A DNA stretch of 64,000 bases from positions 186,001-250,000 of the forward strand of contig JANSYA010000005.1 in the NCBI GenBank assembly GCA_024742665.1, read 5' to 3'. Positions within the stretch are counted from its first letter, which is position 1; the number at the start of each line of letters is the position of its first letter. The position numbers and the translations under genes are program-made. This document shows positions 51,934-60,877 of the stretch, piece after piece. The stretch is from a bacterium (GTDB lineage Bacteria; Spirochaetota; Leptospiria; Leptospirales; Leptonemataceae). The notes under the pieces are model-generated. The model ran no database searches. It was not told where the DNA came from and saw nothing but the letters and a program-made list of their open reading frames with translations.

Positions 51934-51962
51934 TTGACTTCGAGCCGGTTGCATAATATACG
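51934..51962 (+). promoter_or_regulatory. Possible promoter at the GH18 gene start
   Basis: TTGACT (51934-51939) and TATACG (51957-51962) are spaced by 17 bp. Transcription would begin at about 51969, the A of the start codon, and no Shine-Dalgarno is visible before the ATG. A leaderless transcript is therefore possible. The -10 box is only a partial match. Confidence 0.35.
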
Positions 51963-51968
51963 AACAGC

Positions 51969-52976
51969 ATGAGCGGAGTTCTGAAAGTCGGGAGAATCGT
52001 TGGTCTGCTTTTGACCGCCGGCTTGTTCTGCAATCTTCCCGCTCTTTCGGAGGAGCGGAGACCCGGAGCCTGGGCCTATATCATCCCGGGCTCGTTTGGC
52101 GCCACCCGTATTGAAGAGCGTCTGGCCGAATACGATACCCTCTGTCTCGGGGTATATCGATTGAACGCCGGCGGACGTTTGTACGCGAAACCGTCGCTCT
52201 CAAAAAAAGCGCGGACCGTGATCGCAAAGGCGCGCAAAGGCAAACGCCTGTTTCCGTTGATCGCCCTGAGCGGAGCGAGGGACGGCGCGGCCATGCTCCG
52301 GGACCCGCAAACTCGCACTTTCGCGGCGGATCAGGTCGCGGAGCTTGTGCAGGCGCATCAATACGACGGCGTCCACATCGATTTCGAATATTTGCGCGGC
52401 GAAAGCGCGCCGGACTACGCGGCGTTTCTTGCCGCGCTTAAATCGCATCCTCGCATGCAGGGTCTGACGCTCAGCATCGCCGCCTTTCCTCCGCTGCACG
52501 CCACGCCGGAGGCGGCGGAGTTCTTCGATCTGGAAATCATCGGCAGTTCCATCGACGAGATCGTGTACATGACGTACGACTATCATTTAGAAAGACCGGG
52601 CCCGGTGACGGATCTCGCCTGGGCTCGCCGCAACATGGAGCTGGTGCTGGAGAACTTCCCGGCCGAAAAAATATGGCTCGGAGTACCGGCGTACGGTTAC
52701 GCCTGGCCTGGAAAAAATTCCGGGCCGGCCGGAGCTGCAAGCCGGCCCCGGGCCGTGAGCGAAGGCGAAGGCCTGGAGCAGTGCCGTCGCTTCGGCTGCG
52801 TTCGCCACGAATCGGGAACGCTGCACGTGCAACGCGAAGATCGGATCGTATATTTTGCCGACGGCGAAACCCGGAAACAAATGCTCGAACTCGCTAGCGA
52901 CCTGAAGCTACGCGGCACCGCAATGTGGCGCGTGGGTTTCGAAGTATTTGAAGAAGGCCCGCAAGAATCGGATTAG
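51969..52976 (+). CDS. Glycoside hydrolase family 18 protein, exported
   Basis: The 335-residue protein has a signal peptide (about 1-27, ending LPALSE). A GH18 barrel follows with the catalytic DGVHIDFE motif (D133, D138, E140), a conserved MTYDYH and a late WLGVPAYGYAW strand. The layout resembles SleL/YaaH-type N-acetylglucosaminidases that act on peptidoglycan or its fragments rather than long-chain chitinases. No LysM or chitin-binding domain is attached. It may remodel the envelope, in line with the recycling genes at 42-45 kb. Confidence 0.85.
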   Translation: MSGVLKVGRIVGLLLTAGLFCNLPALSEERRPGAWAYIIPGSFGATRIEERLAEYDTLCLGVYRLNAGGRLYAKPSLSKKARTVIAKARKGKRLFPLIALSGARDGAAMLRDPQTRTFAADQVAELVQAHQYDGVHIDFEYLRGESAPDYAAFLAALKSHPRMQGLTLSIAAFPPLHATPEAAEFFDLEIIGSSIDEIVYMTYDYHLERPGPVTDLAWARRNMELVLENFPAEKIWLGVPAYGYAWPGKNSGPAGAASRPRAVSEGEGLEQCRRFGCVRHESGTLHVQREDRIVYFADGETRKQMLELASDLKLRGTAMWRVGFEVFEEGPQESD

Positions 52977-53029
52977 TACCGAACCGATTTGCGAATGATT
53001 CAGCGAAAAACACCCCGCGAAAAACAAAT

Positions 53030-53195
53030 CTCCCATCCTCACAGCAGAGGCGATTCTGATCGCGGCGCTGTGCCCGGTGCTCTGTAAGCGGGGGATGTGA
53101 GGTCGTAGCGGAGCCATAGATGGCGAAGCGGTGTGCACGCTCGCCCACGGAGGGGCGCGCGAGCACACCGGCCTCAGATCTCCCGCTCACAGTCC
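53030..53195. repeat. Palindrome-rich intergenic block
   Basis: The spacer between convergent genes contains a stem with 16-bp arms (53130-53145 and 53154-53169, 14 matches) and flanking weaker complements (ctcccatcctcac against gggggatgtgagg). It looks like a REP-type dispersed repeat and may serve as a bidirectional transcript end. Confidence 0.55.
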
Positions 53196-53202
53196 GCGCC
53201 CG

Positions 53203-54372
53203 TCAATAAGCAGCGATCAAAATCGTCTCGATTTCGTTGCGGTCCAATTCCCGGGGCGTATTCTTCGTGAACGGAATGTGCAGGGCCTGCTCGGCGATGT
53301 CCGGCAGGTCGGCCTTTGAGATTTCAAATTCGGACAGGCGCTGCGGGATTTTCAGCTCCAGATAAATCTTACGCACGCCTTCCACGGCCTTGATCGCAGC
53401 TTCGATTACTGTAATATCTTTAATATCTTCGTCGAGGGCCCGGGCGATCTGCACGTACTTGCCGGCCGAAGTCGTCAGGTTGTATTCCATAATATGCGGC
53501 AGCAAAATAGACATCGCCATGAAGAAATCGATGTTGGTTAGATTCGCGGTCGCCGCGGCGATCGAGTAGGTCAGGCCGAGCATACTATTCGAGTGGGCCA
53601 TCCCGCAGAGCATGCTGGCCATCGACACGTTCATGCGCGCGGCCTGGTTCTGGGGCTCCTGGATCAGGGTCGTTAGATTGCGGGTAATCAATTCTAAGGC
53701 GCGCAGGGCGATCGAGTTCGTGATCTCGTTGGACTTCTTCGAAAGAATCGTTTCGACGGCGGCGGACATTACGGCAATGCCGCTCTTGGCCAGATCGCCT
53801 GCGGGCATGGTCGAGCTGATATTCGGATCGATGAAGATCATGGCCGGGAACAGACGGTTGTCGTGGGCGTGAAAGCTGGAGCGCTGCTCGTGATTATAAA
53901 CGCTGAAGGCCGGCGTGCTTTCTTCGCCCATCGCCGGACCGGTCGGCACGGAGATGATCGGGTGCGGCGGCCGCTTCAGGGGAAAGCTCGCGTGCTGTAA
54001 ATCAGCGGCGAAGATGTCGTTGTTCGCCAGGAGCGATATGGCCCGGGCGGCGTGGAAGGTCGTGCGCGAACCGAAGGCCAGGATCGCGTCGGCGTTGCAC
54101 TGGCGTGCGAAATAGGCGGCGGTGTCCAGATCTTCGAATCCCGGCCGGGTTGCGATGTCGTCGTAAATGATGGCGCCGGTGGTGTGTTTTTCCAGACTGG
54201 TTTTGATGACCGCGAGTTCGTCAGGATTACCCAGTTCGTCCTGGACGGCGAGAATCAGAATGCGATTACCGATATCGCGGACCATCGTGCCGATTTTGTG
54301 GGTGGCGTCCCGCTCGAAGTACACGCGGGAAGGAAACTGATAGTGGACCCAATCGAACATTCCGCCATTCAT
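53203..54372 (-). CDS. Iron-alcohol-dehydrogenase homologue lacking usual metal ligands
   Basis: The 389-residue protein has the overall Fe-ADH/dehydroquinate synthase-like fold: an N-terminal domain with DAILAFGSRTTFHAARAISLL, then VPTGPAMGEESTPAF and a helical C-terminal half. However, the GGGS nucleotide loop is AFGS. The metal Asp and His of the D-x-x-x-H motif are replaced (SGIAVMSAAVE), and the later His residues are Tyr, Ala and Asn (GLTYSIAAAT...PHIMEYN). It is therefore probably not a normal iron- and NAD-dependent dehydrogenase. The 5' end overlaps the divergent SpoU gene by 30 bp. Confidence 0.8.
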   Translation of the reverse strand: MNGGMFDWVHYQFPSRVYFERDATHKIGTMVRDIGNRILILAVQDELGNPDELAVIKTSLEKHTTGAIIYDDIATRPGFEDLDTAAYFARQCNADAILAFGSRTTFHAARAISLLANNDIFAADLQHASFPLKRPPHPIISVPTGPAMGEESTPAFSVYNHEQRSSFHAHDNRLFPAMIFIDPNISSTMPAGDLAKSGIAVMSAAVETILSKKSNEITNSIALRALELITRNLTTLIQEPQNQAARMNVSMASMLCGMAHSNSMLGLTYSIAAATANLTNIDFFMAMSILLPHIMEYNLTTSAGKYVQIARALDEDIKDITVIEAAIKAVEGVRKIYLELKIPQRLSEFEISKADLPDIAEQALHIPFTKNTPRELDRNEIETILIAAY

Positions 54373-55188
54373 TCGCGGGAGAATGCGCGTTTCAAGCTAA
54401 TCCGCAGTTTGAGCGGCAGTCGGGGCGTCAAAAAGCACGGACTCAGCGTATTGGCCGGCCGGCGGCTGATCGCCGAGTGCCTGGCGGAGCGGCCGGAATC
54501 GGCGGAGCTGCTGGTGATTGCGCAGTCTGCGGGCGCTCAAGATCCTGCGCAGCCTGAACAGCCGGATCCGCCCGGTCTTTCGCAACTGCCGGAGGAAATA
54601 TCGGCGCGGCTATCGACGGCACCCGGTCTGCGGCGGGCTGCCTTCACTCCCGAGCTCTTTCGCGAGCTGGATTTTCTGGGCGCGGGATCGCCGCTGCTGA
54701 TCGTTCGCACGCCGGAACTTCCCGTCTGGAATTCGGAAGACCCGGCGTCGCTTTCCGGCCTGACGGTCTTTCTGCCGCTTTCGGATCCGGAAAATCTCGG
54801 AGCGGCGATCCGCAGCTGCGCCGCCTTCGGCGTGGATCGCATCGTGTTGCTAAAAGAAGCGGCGCATCCCTTTCATCCCAGGGCCCTGCGCTCGGCGGCG
54901 GGCCAGACCTGGCGCACCCCGCTCTTTCTGGGGCCGTCCCTGGCGCAGCTCGACCCGATGGATCAACAAATCGCATCGCCGGTCCTGTATGCGCTGGATT
55001 TAGTCGGCGAAGATTTGAGCGATGCGCCCCCGGGCGGGCACGTGGCGCTGCTGGTCGGCGAAGAAGGACCGGGGATTCCGGATACTCTACGGTGCCGGCG
55101 TTTACGAATTCCGATGCGCGGCGAAGTCGAATCTCTGAACGCCGGCGTCGCTCTGGGCATCGCCCTCTATCACTTTCGCAGAATATAA
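54343..55188 (+). CDS. SpoU (TrmH) family RNA 2'-O-methyltransferase
   Basis: The 281-residue protein has the three SPOUT motifs: PLSDPENLGAAIRSCAAFG, ALLVGEEGPGIPD and RIPMRGEVESLNAGVALGI. The N-terminal half (about 1-130) resembles the substrate-binding extension of RlmB/TsnR-like enzymes. It probably methylates a ribose in rRNA or tRNA. I chose GTG 54343, which has aaggaa 8 nt upstream; the frame further upstream is antisense to the divergent gene. Its 3' end overlaps the convergent DUF900 gene by 19 bp. Confidence 0.84.
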   Translation: MDPIEHSAIHSRENARFKLIRSLSGSRGVKKHGLSVLAGRRLIAECLAERPESAELLVIAQSAGAQDPAQPEQPDPPGLSQLPEEISARLSTAPGLRRAAFTPELFRELDFLGAGSPLLIVRTPELPVWNSEDPASLSGLTVFLPLSDPENLGAAIRSCAAFGVDRIVLLKEAAHPFHPRALRSAAGQTWRTPLFLGPSLAQLDPMDQQIASPVLYALDLVGEDLSDAPPGGHVALLVGEEGPGIPDTLRCRRLRIPMRGEVESLNAGVALGIALYHFRRI

Positions 55189-56267
55189 TTTTCGCCGCCG
55201 CCCGGCGTGCTGCGTCGAATAAAGAGCCGGCGCTCGACGTCGACTCCCAGTAAGATCTGATAAACGTCAGTTAAGACCGGCCGTCCCGAATAGTAGCCGT
55301 GGCCCAGGGTCGAAGTGTCCAGCTCGTTCACGTTGATCACGTCGATGCCCGGAATCTTAACGCACGCTCCGGCGCGAAAATTGCCGTTGATTTGACTCGA
55401 AGCCACCAGGGCGTTGTCGCCGGGGCTGCAGTACAGCGTTACGCGCCTGGAGATTTGAGTCAGGCGGGGCGCCAGCCGCTGCAGTTCCGCGCCGGGAAAG
55501 TCGGGCGCGTTTAGAATCACTTCGCCGATCAAATTCGAAGGCGCGCCGTCGGCGGCCAGAGACGCCAGGGCGGGCAACACGATCTGGTGGCCCATCGAAT
55601 GCACGAGAATATGCACGGTCTTATCGGCGCCCTTCAGGTTATTCACGAAGTCCGCGAAGAGTTTGATCGTATCTTTCGCGTTGATTTGATTCGCCCGGTA
55701 GGTCTGATTGATGAAGACGGAGCTGAGGCCGCTGTCGGCGCTGCCCGCCGGCCAGGTAAAAAGCACGACCGTGCCCTGGAATTTTACGTCGTAAGCGAGC
55801 TGGGCCGCCCGCAGCAGGGCCTCTTCGAATTTCACGTTGAAGCCGTGCACGAAGAGCAGGATCTCATTTGACGGTCCGGCTTTGACCCGCTTGATCCATC
55901 CCGGCGGCTGAAACTCCTGGTGTTCGCCCGATTGGTAGTACCGGTCGGCGCTGCCGCCGATGTGGCGGACCGGTTCCAGATCGCCCACCGCGTGGGTCTT
56001 CGGCACGCCGATTTCGCAGACCCCGTAGGCCAGTTCGCGGCCGTTGCGCACGCCATAGTATGCATCCGTGCAGGAAGGTCGGAGGCTGACCGGCACCCGG
56101 TTTGTGGCGAAGTGCACGGGGATTCGGGCGGATGCCGTAAATGGATTGCGGGTATTGCGATTGATCAGGGTGCCCGGGTCGGTCGCACAGGCGGCCAGGG
56201 CGCTCAGAAGCAATCCGGCGGCCGTGCGGCGCAGAATAGAGGGTAGTATTTCGAATGAAGTGCGCAT
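55170..56267 (-). CDS. DUF900 alpha/beta-hydrolase lipoprotein
   Basis: The 365-residue protein has a signal ending SALAACAT (lipobox Cys27). A DUF900 alpha/beta-hydrolase domain follows: PVHFATNRVPV, NEILLFVHGFNVKFEEALLRAAQ, the nucleophile elbow VHSMGHQ, and the acid and His regions LNAPDF and LGHGYY. These point to a surface or periplasmic esterase/lipase-like enzyme. The substrate is not visible. It is convergent with the SpoU gene and upstream is a gene-free stretch of 180 bp. Confidence 0.85.
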   Translation of the reverse strand: MRTSFEILPSILRRTAAGLLLSALAACATDPGTLINRNTRNPFTASARIPVHFATNRVPVSLRPSCTDAYYGVRNGRELAYGVCEIGVPKTHAVGDLEPVRHIGGSADRYYQSGEHQEFQPPGWIKRVKAGPSNEILLFVHGFNVKFEEALLRAAQLAYDVKFQGTVVLFTWPAGSADSGLSSVFINQTYRANQINAKDTIKLFADFVNNLKGADKTVHILVHSMGHQIVLPALASLAADGAPSNLIGEVILNAPDFPGAELQRLAPRLTQISRRVTLYCSPGDNALVASSQINGNFRAGACVKIPGIDVINVNELDTSTLGHGYYSGRPVLTDVYQILLGVDVERRLFIRRSTPGGGENYILRK

Positions 56268-56447
56268 TCTACCAGATTGGAGACGGGATTATGTCCCCGC
56301 GACTAAAAATCGCAGTCCGAAATCGGCGGTCGGGAGCCGGCGGCGTCAAAGAAAATACGGAAATCCTTGCCGAACCGCATGTTTTCAATAGAATGAATCA
56401 AGCTGAGCGTTCGATTTTTCGATAATCAACGATAGAGGTATACTCAT

Positions 56448-57455
56448 ATGTCCCATGTATCGACTCCCCATAAAAACATGCTGCGCAAGCTGCTCATGTT
56501 TGGCTCGGTCGTACTGTTTACCGTGTTCGGCCTGGCTTCCGTGTTGCCCGGCCAGACCATCGAAGAAGGCGGCCAGCCTGCGGCTGAAGGTGGAGCAGCG
56601 GAAGGCGAGGTGGAATTCAGCCCCGCTCCGGAAGGCGGCTTCAGTGCGAACGATTACAATCCCCTGAACCTGGTCGACGCTCGCTTCAAAGTCGCGAACT
56701 TCAACCTGGACCGTCGTTTCGCCGGCAACGGCCACGGCGAATTTCTCGACGTCGTTTTCGACGTGAACAATCTTACGAGCGAGAACGTGCGGCTTTACGC
56801 CTACGTGGTGGCTTTCTATGAAACGGACGCCGTCAACAAACGGCAGCGTCAGTGGGTGCCCTATCCGCGCTGGCGCGAACGCGATTATCCTTCCGAGCAG
56901 TTTCTCGTGCACCAAATCACGGTGACCCCGCAGGATATTCCCGACGCATCCGTCTGGAATCCGAGCGACTCCGACTATCACGACTACGTCACGACCATTC
57001 TGAGAATGCGCGGCGGCGTGGCCGGCGACGTTCCGGTTCCGGACATCAAACCGCCGTTCTGGAAGTACATGGAATACATCAACGCGCATCCGACCGACGG
57101 TCTGGAGTTTACGCTGTACGGCGCCAAAGGACCGACGCCGGACAAGATCGTTCAGAGTAATTTTCCGCGGCCGACGCCCGAAGAGCAGAAGAATCGCGTG
57201 CACAAGAACCTCTTTCGCCACAAGTACACTCTGCAGCACAACCGCCGCGTAACGATCTTTCGTTCGCATCACTTCTCGCGTTTTCGCGCGGATTATAAAT
57301 TCTTCAACCGCGTTGCGATCATGCTGTTCGACGCGGACAAGGCCGACGCGATGGAAGCCCAGATCGAAGAAGGCGTGGGCGAAGGCGACGAGCGAATCAA
57401 CCCGCTGATTTACAAAAAAGTATTTCAGTTCAACAAGCGACTCAAAAATAGCTGA
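56448..57455 (+). CDS. Exported protein of unknown function
   Basis: The 335-residue protein has a signal peptide (11-36). An acidic Gly/Glu-rich linker (38-65) precedes a beta-rich domain with FLDVVFDVNNLTSENVRLYAYVVAFYE split near residues 97-125, which looks like an immunoglobulin-like sandwich. The rest is rich in aromatic and basic residues. I recognise no named family. A Shine-Dalgarno-like gagg precedes ATG 56448, and a strong terminator follows, so it is likely a single-gene, well-expressed unit. Confidence 0.68.
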   Translation: MSHVSTPHKNMLRKLLMFGSVVLFTVFGLASVLPGQTIEEGGQPAAEGGAAEGEVEFSPAPEGGFSANDYNPLNLVDARFKVANFNLDRRFAGNGHGEFLDVVFDVNNLTSENVRLYAYVVAFYETDAVNKRQRQWVPYPRWRERDYPSEQFLVHQITVTPQDIPDASVWNPSDSDYHDYVTTILRMRGGVAGDVPVPDIKPPFWKYMEYINAHPTDGLEFTLYGAKGPTPDKIVQSNFPRPTPEEQKNRVHKNLFRHKYTLQHNRRVTIFRSHHFSRFRADYKFFNRVAIMLFDADKADAMEAQIEEGVGEGDERINPLIYKKVFQFNKRLKNS

Positions 57456-57480
57456 GCGCTGCGCTATCATCGTAGCAAAC

Positions 57481-57521
57481 AAAAAGGACCGGCCGCGCTC
57501 AGCGTTGCCGGTCCTTTTTTT
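57481..57521 (+). terminator. Intrinsic terminator
   Basis: The arms aaaaaggaccggc (57481-57493) and gccggtccttttttt (57507-57521) pair perfectly with a 13-nt loop, and the second arm ends in a T-run. It lies 26 bp after the exported-protein gene and could also act on the convergent gene. Confidence 0.93.
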
Positions 57522-57578
57522 ATACTCGGGCTTCGCGCCGAATCCAATGGATCGCCGACCGGGCCGGGCCGCACGTGC

Positions 57579-58352
57579 TCAGGCGGAGGCGCCGCGCTTT
57601 TTGGAAGTCGAACGCTTTTCGTTTTCGCCATCGCCGGCCTTCAGGCTGGCCGGTCCGAGCGGTCGAATCTCCGACAGAGAATCCTCTAGAGTGCGGGTGC
57701 GAGCGCGGGGCGTCGCCGGGGCCTGCGGCTTTGTTCTGGAGCGCGCGGGCGAGTTTTTCACCGACGTGTCGTCTGGAGCCGTCCGCGGGGCGGCGTCGGG
57801 CTGACTGCGTTTGGTCGCCGGCTGTTTGCTTGCGTCGGGCCCGGCTTTGCGTGCACTGGAAGCCGCCGCTGCGTCTGCTGATTCGGCCGCCGGCTGCTGG
57901 CCATCGGACCGTCGAGAGGAGATCGCCGCCGCAGTGTCGGTCGCCCCTGCATTTTCAGGATCGCCGGAAAAGGCCGCGGGGAGCTCGCGACTATCATAGC
58001 CTGCCAGCAGATCGAGCTGTCCCGCGTCATGGCCCGCGATGGCCGCGGGTGCGGGAGTTTCGCCGCCAATTCGACGGGCCCGTTTGCGGCGCTCGCTGTT
58101 TTTCAGAGCCGCCAGGTCGTATTCGGCCTCCAGACGCAGCTGGAGCCGCTGGCACAGGCGTGCGATTTGTTCCCGGTGCTGGAAATGCGCCATGATTTCG
58201 GCGCGATTACCGGGTAGGTACCGATAAAAACCCGTAACCTGGCCGCCGATTTCACGGAATCCACTCGCGGACCGGGAAAATCCTTTTGGAATCGCTCCGG
58301 TCTCCTGGTTGTCCCCTGAATTCGCTTTCGAGTGCTGCTTGCTCTGTTTCAT
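57579..58352 (-). CDS. Basic/Ala-rich protein with disordered C-terminal half
   Basis: The 257-residue product has a compact N-terminal part (about 25-100: GFREIGGQVTGFYRYLPGNRAEIMAHF and a helix HREQIARLCQRLQLRLEAEYDL, both shown in pieces). A long Ala/Ser/Pro/Lys-rich tail is probably disordered. I recognise no family. The conserved-looking N-terminus supports a real gene, though the low complexity of the tail lowers certainty. It is divergent from the HDOD gene and convergent with the exported protein. Confidence 0.5.
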   Translation of the reverse strand: MKQSKQHSKANSGDNQETGAIPKGFSRSASGFREIGGQVTGFYRYLPGNRAEIMAHFQHREQIARLCQRLQLRLEAEYDLAALKNSERRKRARRIGGETPAPAAIAGHDAGQLDLLAGYDSRELPAAFSGDPENAGATDTAAAISSRRSDGQQPAAESADAAAASSARKAGPDASKQPATKRSQPDAAPRTAPDDTSVKNSPARSRTKPQAPATPRARTRTLEDSLSEIRPLGPASLKAGDGENEKRSTSKKRGASA

Positions 58353-58484
58353 GGGACAGTTATACCATCCGGGTGTGACATTTTTCGTCGATTCGGACCT
58401 GGCGGCGGGAAATTTTTGGCCCGGGCAGCGCGATCTGTTCCGGGGTCCCTCGCCGCCGGAAAATCAGTTGCCCCCGGGTCGAGT

Positions 58485-60008
58485 ATGGGAATTCTGCATA
58501 GAGTGGTTTCATTCTTATCCTCCAGGGATTCCACGCGGGAACTTTCACGCATTTTCGCCGGTGAAACGGCGCGCTTTGAGTTTCCCGGCCTGACCGATGC
58601 TCGCTTCGGCGCCATTTCCGGTTTCGTCTATCGTCTCCTGAGCCACTACGACCTGACCTATCTCAACGAGATGGTGCTGGTTCTACTCAAAGAAATTATT
58701 TCGAATTGTTCGAAGGCGAACGCGAAGCGGATCTACTTCGAAACTATGAAGACCGACGTTTCCACGAACGCCGGCTACGATCGCGCGATTCAGAATTTTT
58801 CGCAGCAGGTTTTGCGCGACTGGGACGTCTTCCTGCACGACAATCAGGATTCGCGCTATTATATTCGCGTCGACGTGCGGGCCACCGACGAACATTTGAT
58901 TTTCATCATCGAAAACAATATTGAATTGTTGCCCCGGGAAAAAGAACGTATTCAGAAGAAATTCGAGAGTTTTAAGAAGTTTCACGATATTAACAGCGCC
59001 TTCTCGGAAATACGCGACGAAAGCGAAGGCGCGGGGCTTGGCATCTTTTTGATTCTGAGTTTGCTGGATAACGTGCAGGTGTCAGCCGACAACTATCGCA
59101 TCGTTTCGGAAGCCGGCGTGACTCGCAACGAAGTCTATCTGCCGCGAAAAATTACGAACGAGAAATTCCAGAACGAATTTTATAAACGCGTCCTGAAAGA
59201 AGTCGAAGATCTACCTTCTTTTCCGGAGAATATAACCTATCTGCTGAGCCTGTGCGATTCGGAAACCGCTTCGGTCAGCGTCATCGCCGGCCATATTCAA
59301 AAAGATCCCGCGCTCACCGCGCAGATCTTAAAGCTGGTGAACTCCGCGGGTTATATGAATCGTTTTCGCAACCCCGGCCTGGAAGACGCGGTGAAGATCA
59401 TCGGTCTGAAAGTGATTCGCAATCTGCTGATGGTCACCGGAGCGCGCAACGTCATCAATCGCAAATATCGCGTGAAAGATCTGGAAGCGGTCTGGGAAGC
59501 ATCGAACCGGGTTTCGTTTTTTGCGCGGCGTCTGGCGAAGACGCGGCCCGGCGGCCAGATTCTCGCCGAACAGGTAACGGTGGCCGGTCTGCTATGCGAA
59601 CTGGGCAAGATCGTCCTGCTTTCGCTGAATCCGGAAGCCGTAGCTACGATTCAAAAGATGTTAGGGGCGCGGCGGGCTCGCAACAGCGCCACGCTGGAAG
59701 AAACCCTGCTGGGAATTTCGCATCCGGAGATCGGCGGCTATATGGCCGAACACTGGAATTTTCCGCCGAACCTGGTCGCGTCGATCCGCTATCAGCAAAA
59801 GCCGCTGCAGAGCCCGGAAGAATTCTCGGAAGGCGTCGGCGCGATCTATACGGCCGTCGCCATTCACCAAACGAGCGTGGATCAGATCGAATACTCTTCG
59901 CTTGAGCCGCAGGTACTCGAACGCTTCGAGATCGAGGACGAAGAGCGCTTTCGGTCGACGGTCGAACAATTCGACGCCGATTTTAAGTCTTCGAACGAAC
60001 TTTACTGA
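58485..60008 (+). CDS. GHKL-ATPase-like and HDOD domain fusion protein
   Basis: The 507-residue protein has an N-terminal half (about 45-225) with GHKL ATPase landmarks: the N-box LLKEIISNCSKANAKR (E70, N74), a central IIENNI strand and the G2 box EGAGLGIFLI (181-190). No phosphoacceptor-His domain or sensor precedes it. The C-terminal half (about 235-440) is an HDOD domain: LPSFPENITYLLSL, DPALTAQILKLVNSAGY and DAVKIIGLKVIRNLL, without the HD metal residues. HDOD proteins act in signalling without hydrolysis. I chose ATG 58485; the earlier frame start at 58332 overlaps the divergent promoter and is not conserved. Confidence 0.8.
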   Translation: MGILHRVVSFLSSRDSTRELSRIFAGETARFEFPGLTDARFGAISGFVYRLLSHYDLTYLNEMVLVLLKEIISNCSKANAKRIYFETMKTDVSTNAGYDRAIQNFSQQVLRDWDVFLHDNQDSRYYIRVDVRATDEHLIFIIENNIELLPREKERIQKKFESFKKFHDINSAFSEIRDESEGAGLGIFLILSLLDNVQVSADNYRIVSEAGVTRNEVYLPRKITNEKFQNEFYKRVLKEVEDLPSFPENITYLLSLCDSETASVSVIAGHIQKDPALTAQILKLVNSAGYMNRFRNPGLEDAVKIIGLKVIRNLLMVTGARNVINRKYRVKDLEAVWEASNRVSFFARRLAKTRPGGQILAEQVTVAGLLCELGKIVLLSLNPEAVATIQKMLGARRARNSATLEETLLGISHPEIGGYMAEHWNFPPNLVASIRYQQKPLQSPEEFSEGVGAIYTAVAIHQTSVDQIEYSSLEPQVLERFEIEDEERFRSTVEQFDADFKSSNELY

Positions 60009-60046
60009 AGCTGCCGGGCCGGGCAGCCCGTAGTGAATCCGGCGAA

Positions 60047-60877
60047 ATGCGCACGATCCTGGAACTCAAAGATGTCGGCCTGATTCGCGGCGGCGAAACG
60101 ATTCTCCAGGAAATAAACTGGCGAATCCAAAGCGGCGAGCACTGGGTCATGCTGGGACCGAACGGCGGCGGGAAGTCGACGATCGCTTCGTTTATCTGTG
60201 GTTATCAGTGGCCGACGCAGGGCGGCGTGTCTGTGCTGGGCGAACGCTACGGCTCCGTCGATATGCGTGCCATGCGCGCGCGTCTGGGGGTTTTTCAGCC
60301 CGCTCAGCAGTCAGGCCTGGGGACCCACCATCCCGGAGCGACAGCATTCGATATTATCCTGACCGGGGCGGACGGCAGCCTGGCCCGCTATCGCGATTAC
60401 GCATGCGAAGAGCGCCGGCGCGCCGAAGAACTCTTCGCACGGTACTTTCGCGTGCAGCGCGCCGGAAACGAGGCCGACGCCGCATCCTTTCCCATCGATC
60501 GCCTGTTTCACAAACTGTCGAGCGGGGAGCGGCGAAAAGTGCTGCTGCTGCGCGTTTTCATGGCGCGGCCGGAGTTCCTGTTGCTGGACGAACCCTACGA
60601 ATCCCTGGATATTCCTTCGCGCATTCAGCTGGAGGCCATGCTGGCGGACTACATTCAAAGGCATGGCACGCCGACCCTGACGATTCTGCATCGCGTGGAA
60701 GAGATTCCGGAGTATGCGACCCACGCCGTGCTGATCAAAGCCGGCGGAGTTTTCGTGCAGGGTCCGCTTTTGCAAACAATTACTTCGGAGACATTAAGCG
60801 ATCTGTACGATACCCCTCTGAAGCTGGGCCGGGACGGCGGCCGCTACTATTGCGTCCCGGACGGCGGTCCGCGATGA
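60047..60877 (+). CDS. ABC transporter-type ATPase (PhrA/ModF-like)
   Basis: The 276-residue ATPase has Walker A GPNGGGKST (37-45), the Q-loop VFQPAQQ, the signature LSSGERRKV, Walker B EFLLLDEP and the H-loop LHRVEE. No membrane partner is in the window; stand-alone ATPases of this pattern (ModF/PhrA-like) are often soluble and not transporters. Its stop overlaps the start of the DUF115 gene by 4 bp, so the two products are probably functionally linked. Confidence 0.84.
   Translation: MRTILELKDVGLIRGGETILQEINWRIQSGEHWVMLGPNGGGKSTIASFICGYQWPTQGGVSVLGERYGSVDMRAMRARLGVFQPAQQSGLGTHHPGATAFDIILTGADGSLARYRDYACEERRRAEELFARYFRVQRAGNEADAASFPIDRLFHKLSSGERRKVLLLRVFMARPEFLLLDEPYESLDIPSRIQLEAMLADYIQRHGTPTLTILHRVEEIPEYATHAVLIKAGGVFVQGPLLQTITSETLSDLYDTPLKLGRDGGRYYCVPDGGPR

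Noticed and set aside
54052-54342. Upstream extension of the SpoU gene
   Set aside because: It is antisense to the Fe-ADH homologue, while GTG 54343 has a good ribosome-binding site.
57575-58195. A 206-codon forward Arg-rich ORF
   Set aside because: It is the antisense shadow of the reverse Ala-rich gene and has no protein-like pattern.
60208-60873. A long upstream extension of the DUF115 reading frame
   Set aside because: It is the Arg-rich shadow of the ABC ATPase gene; the ATGA-overlap start at 60874 gives the proper N-terminus.
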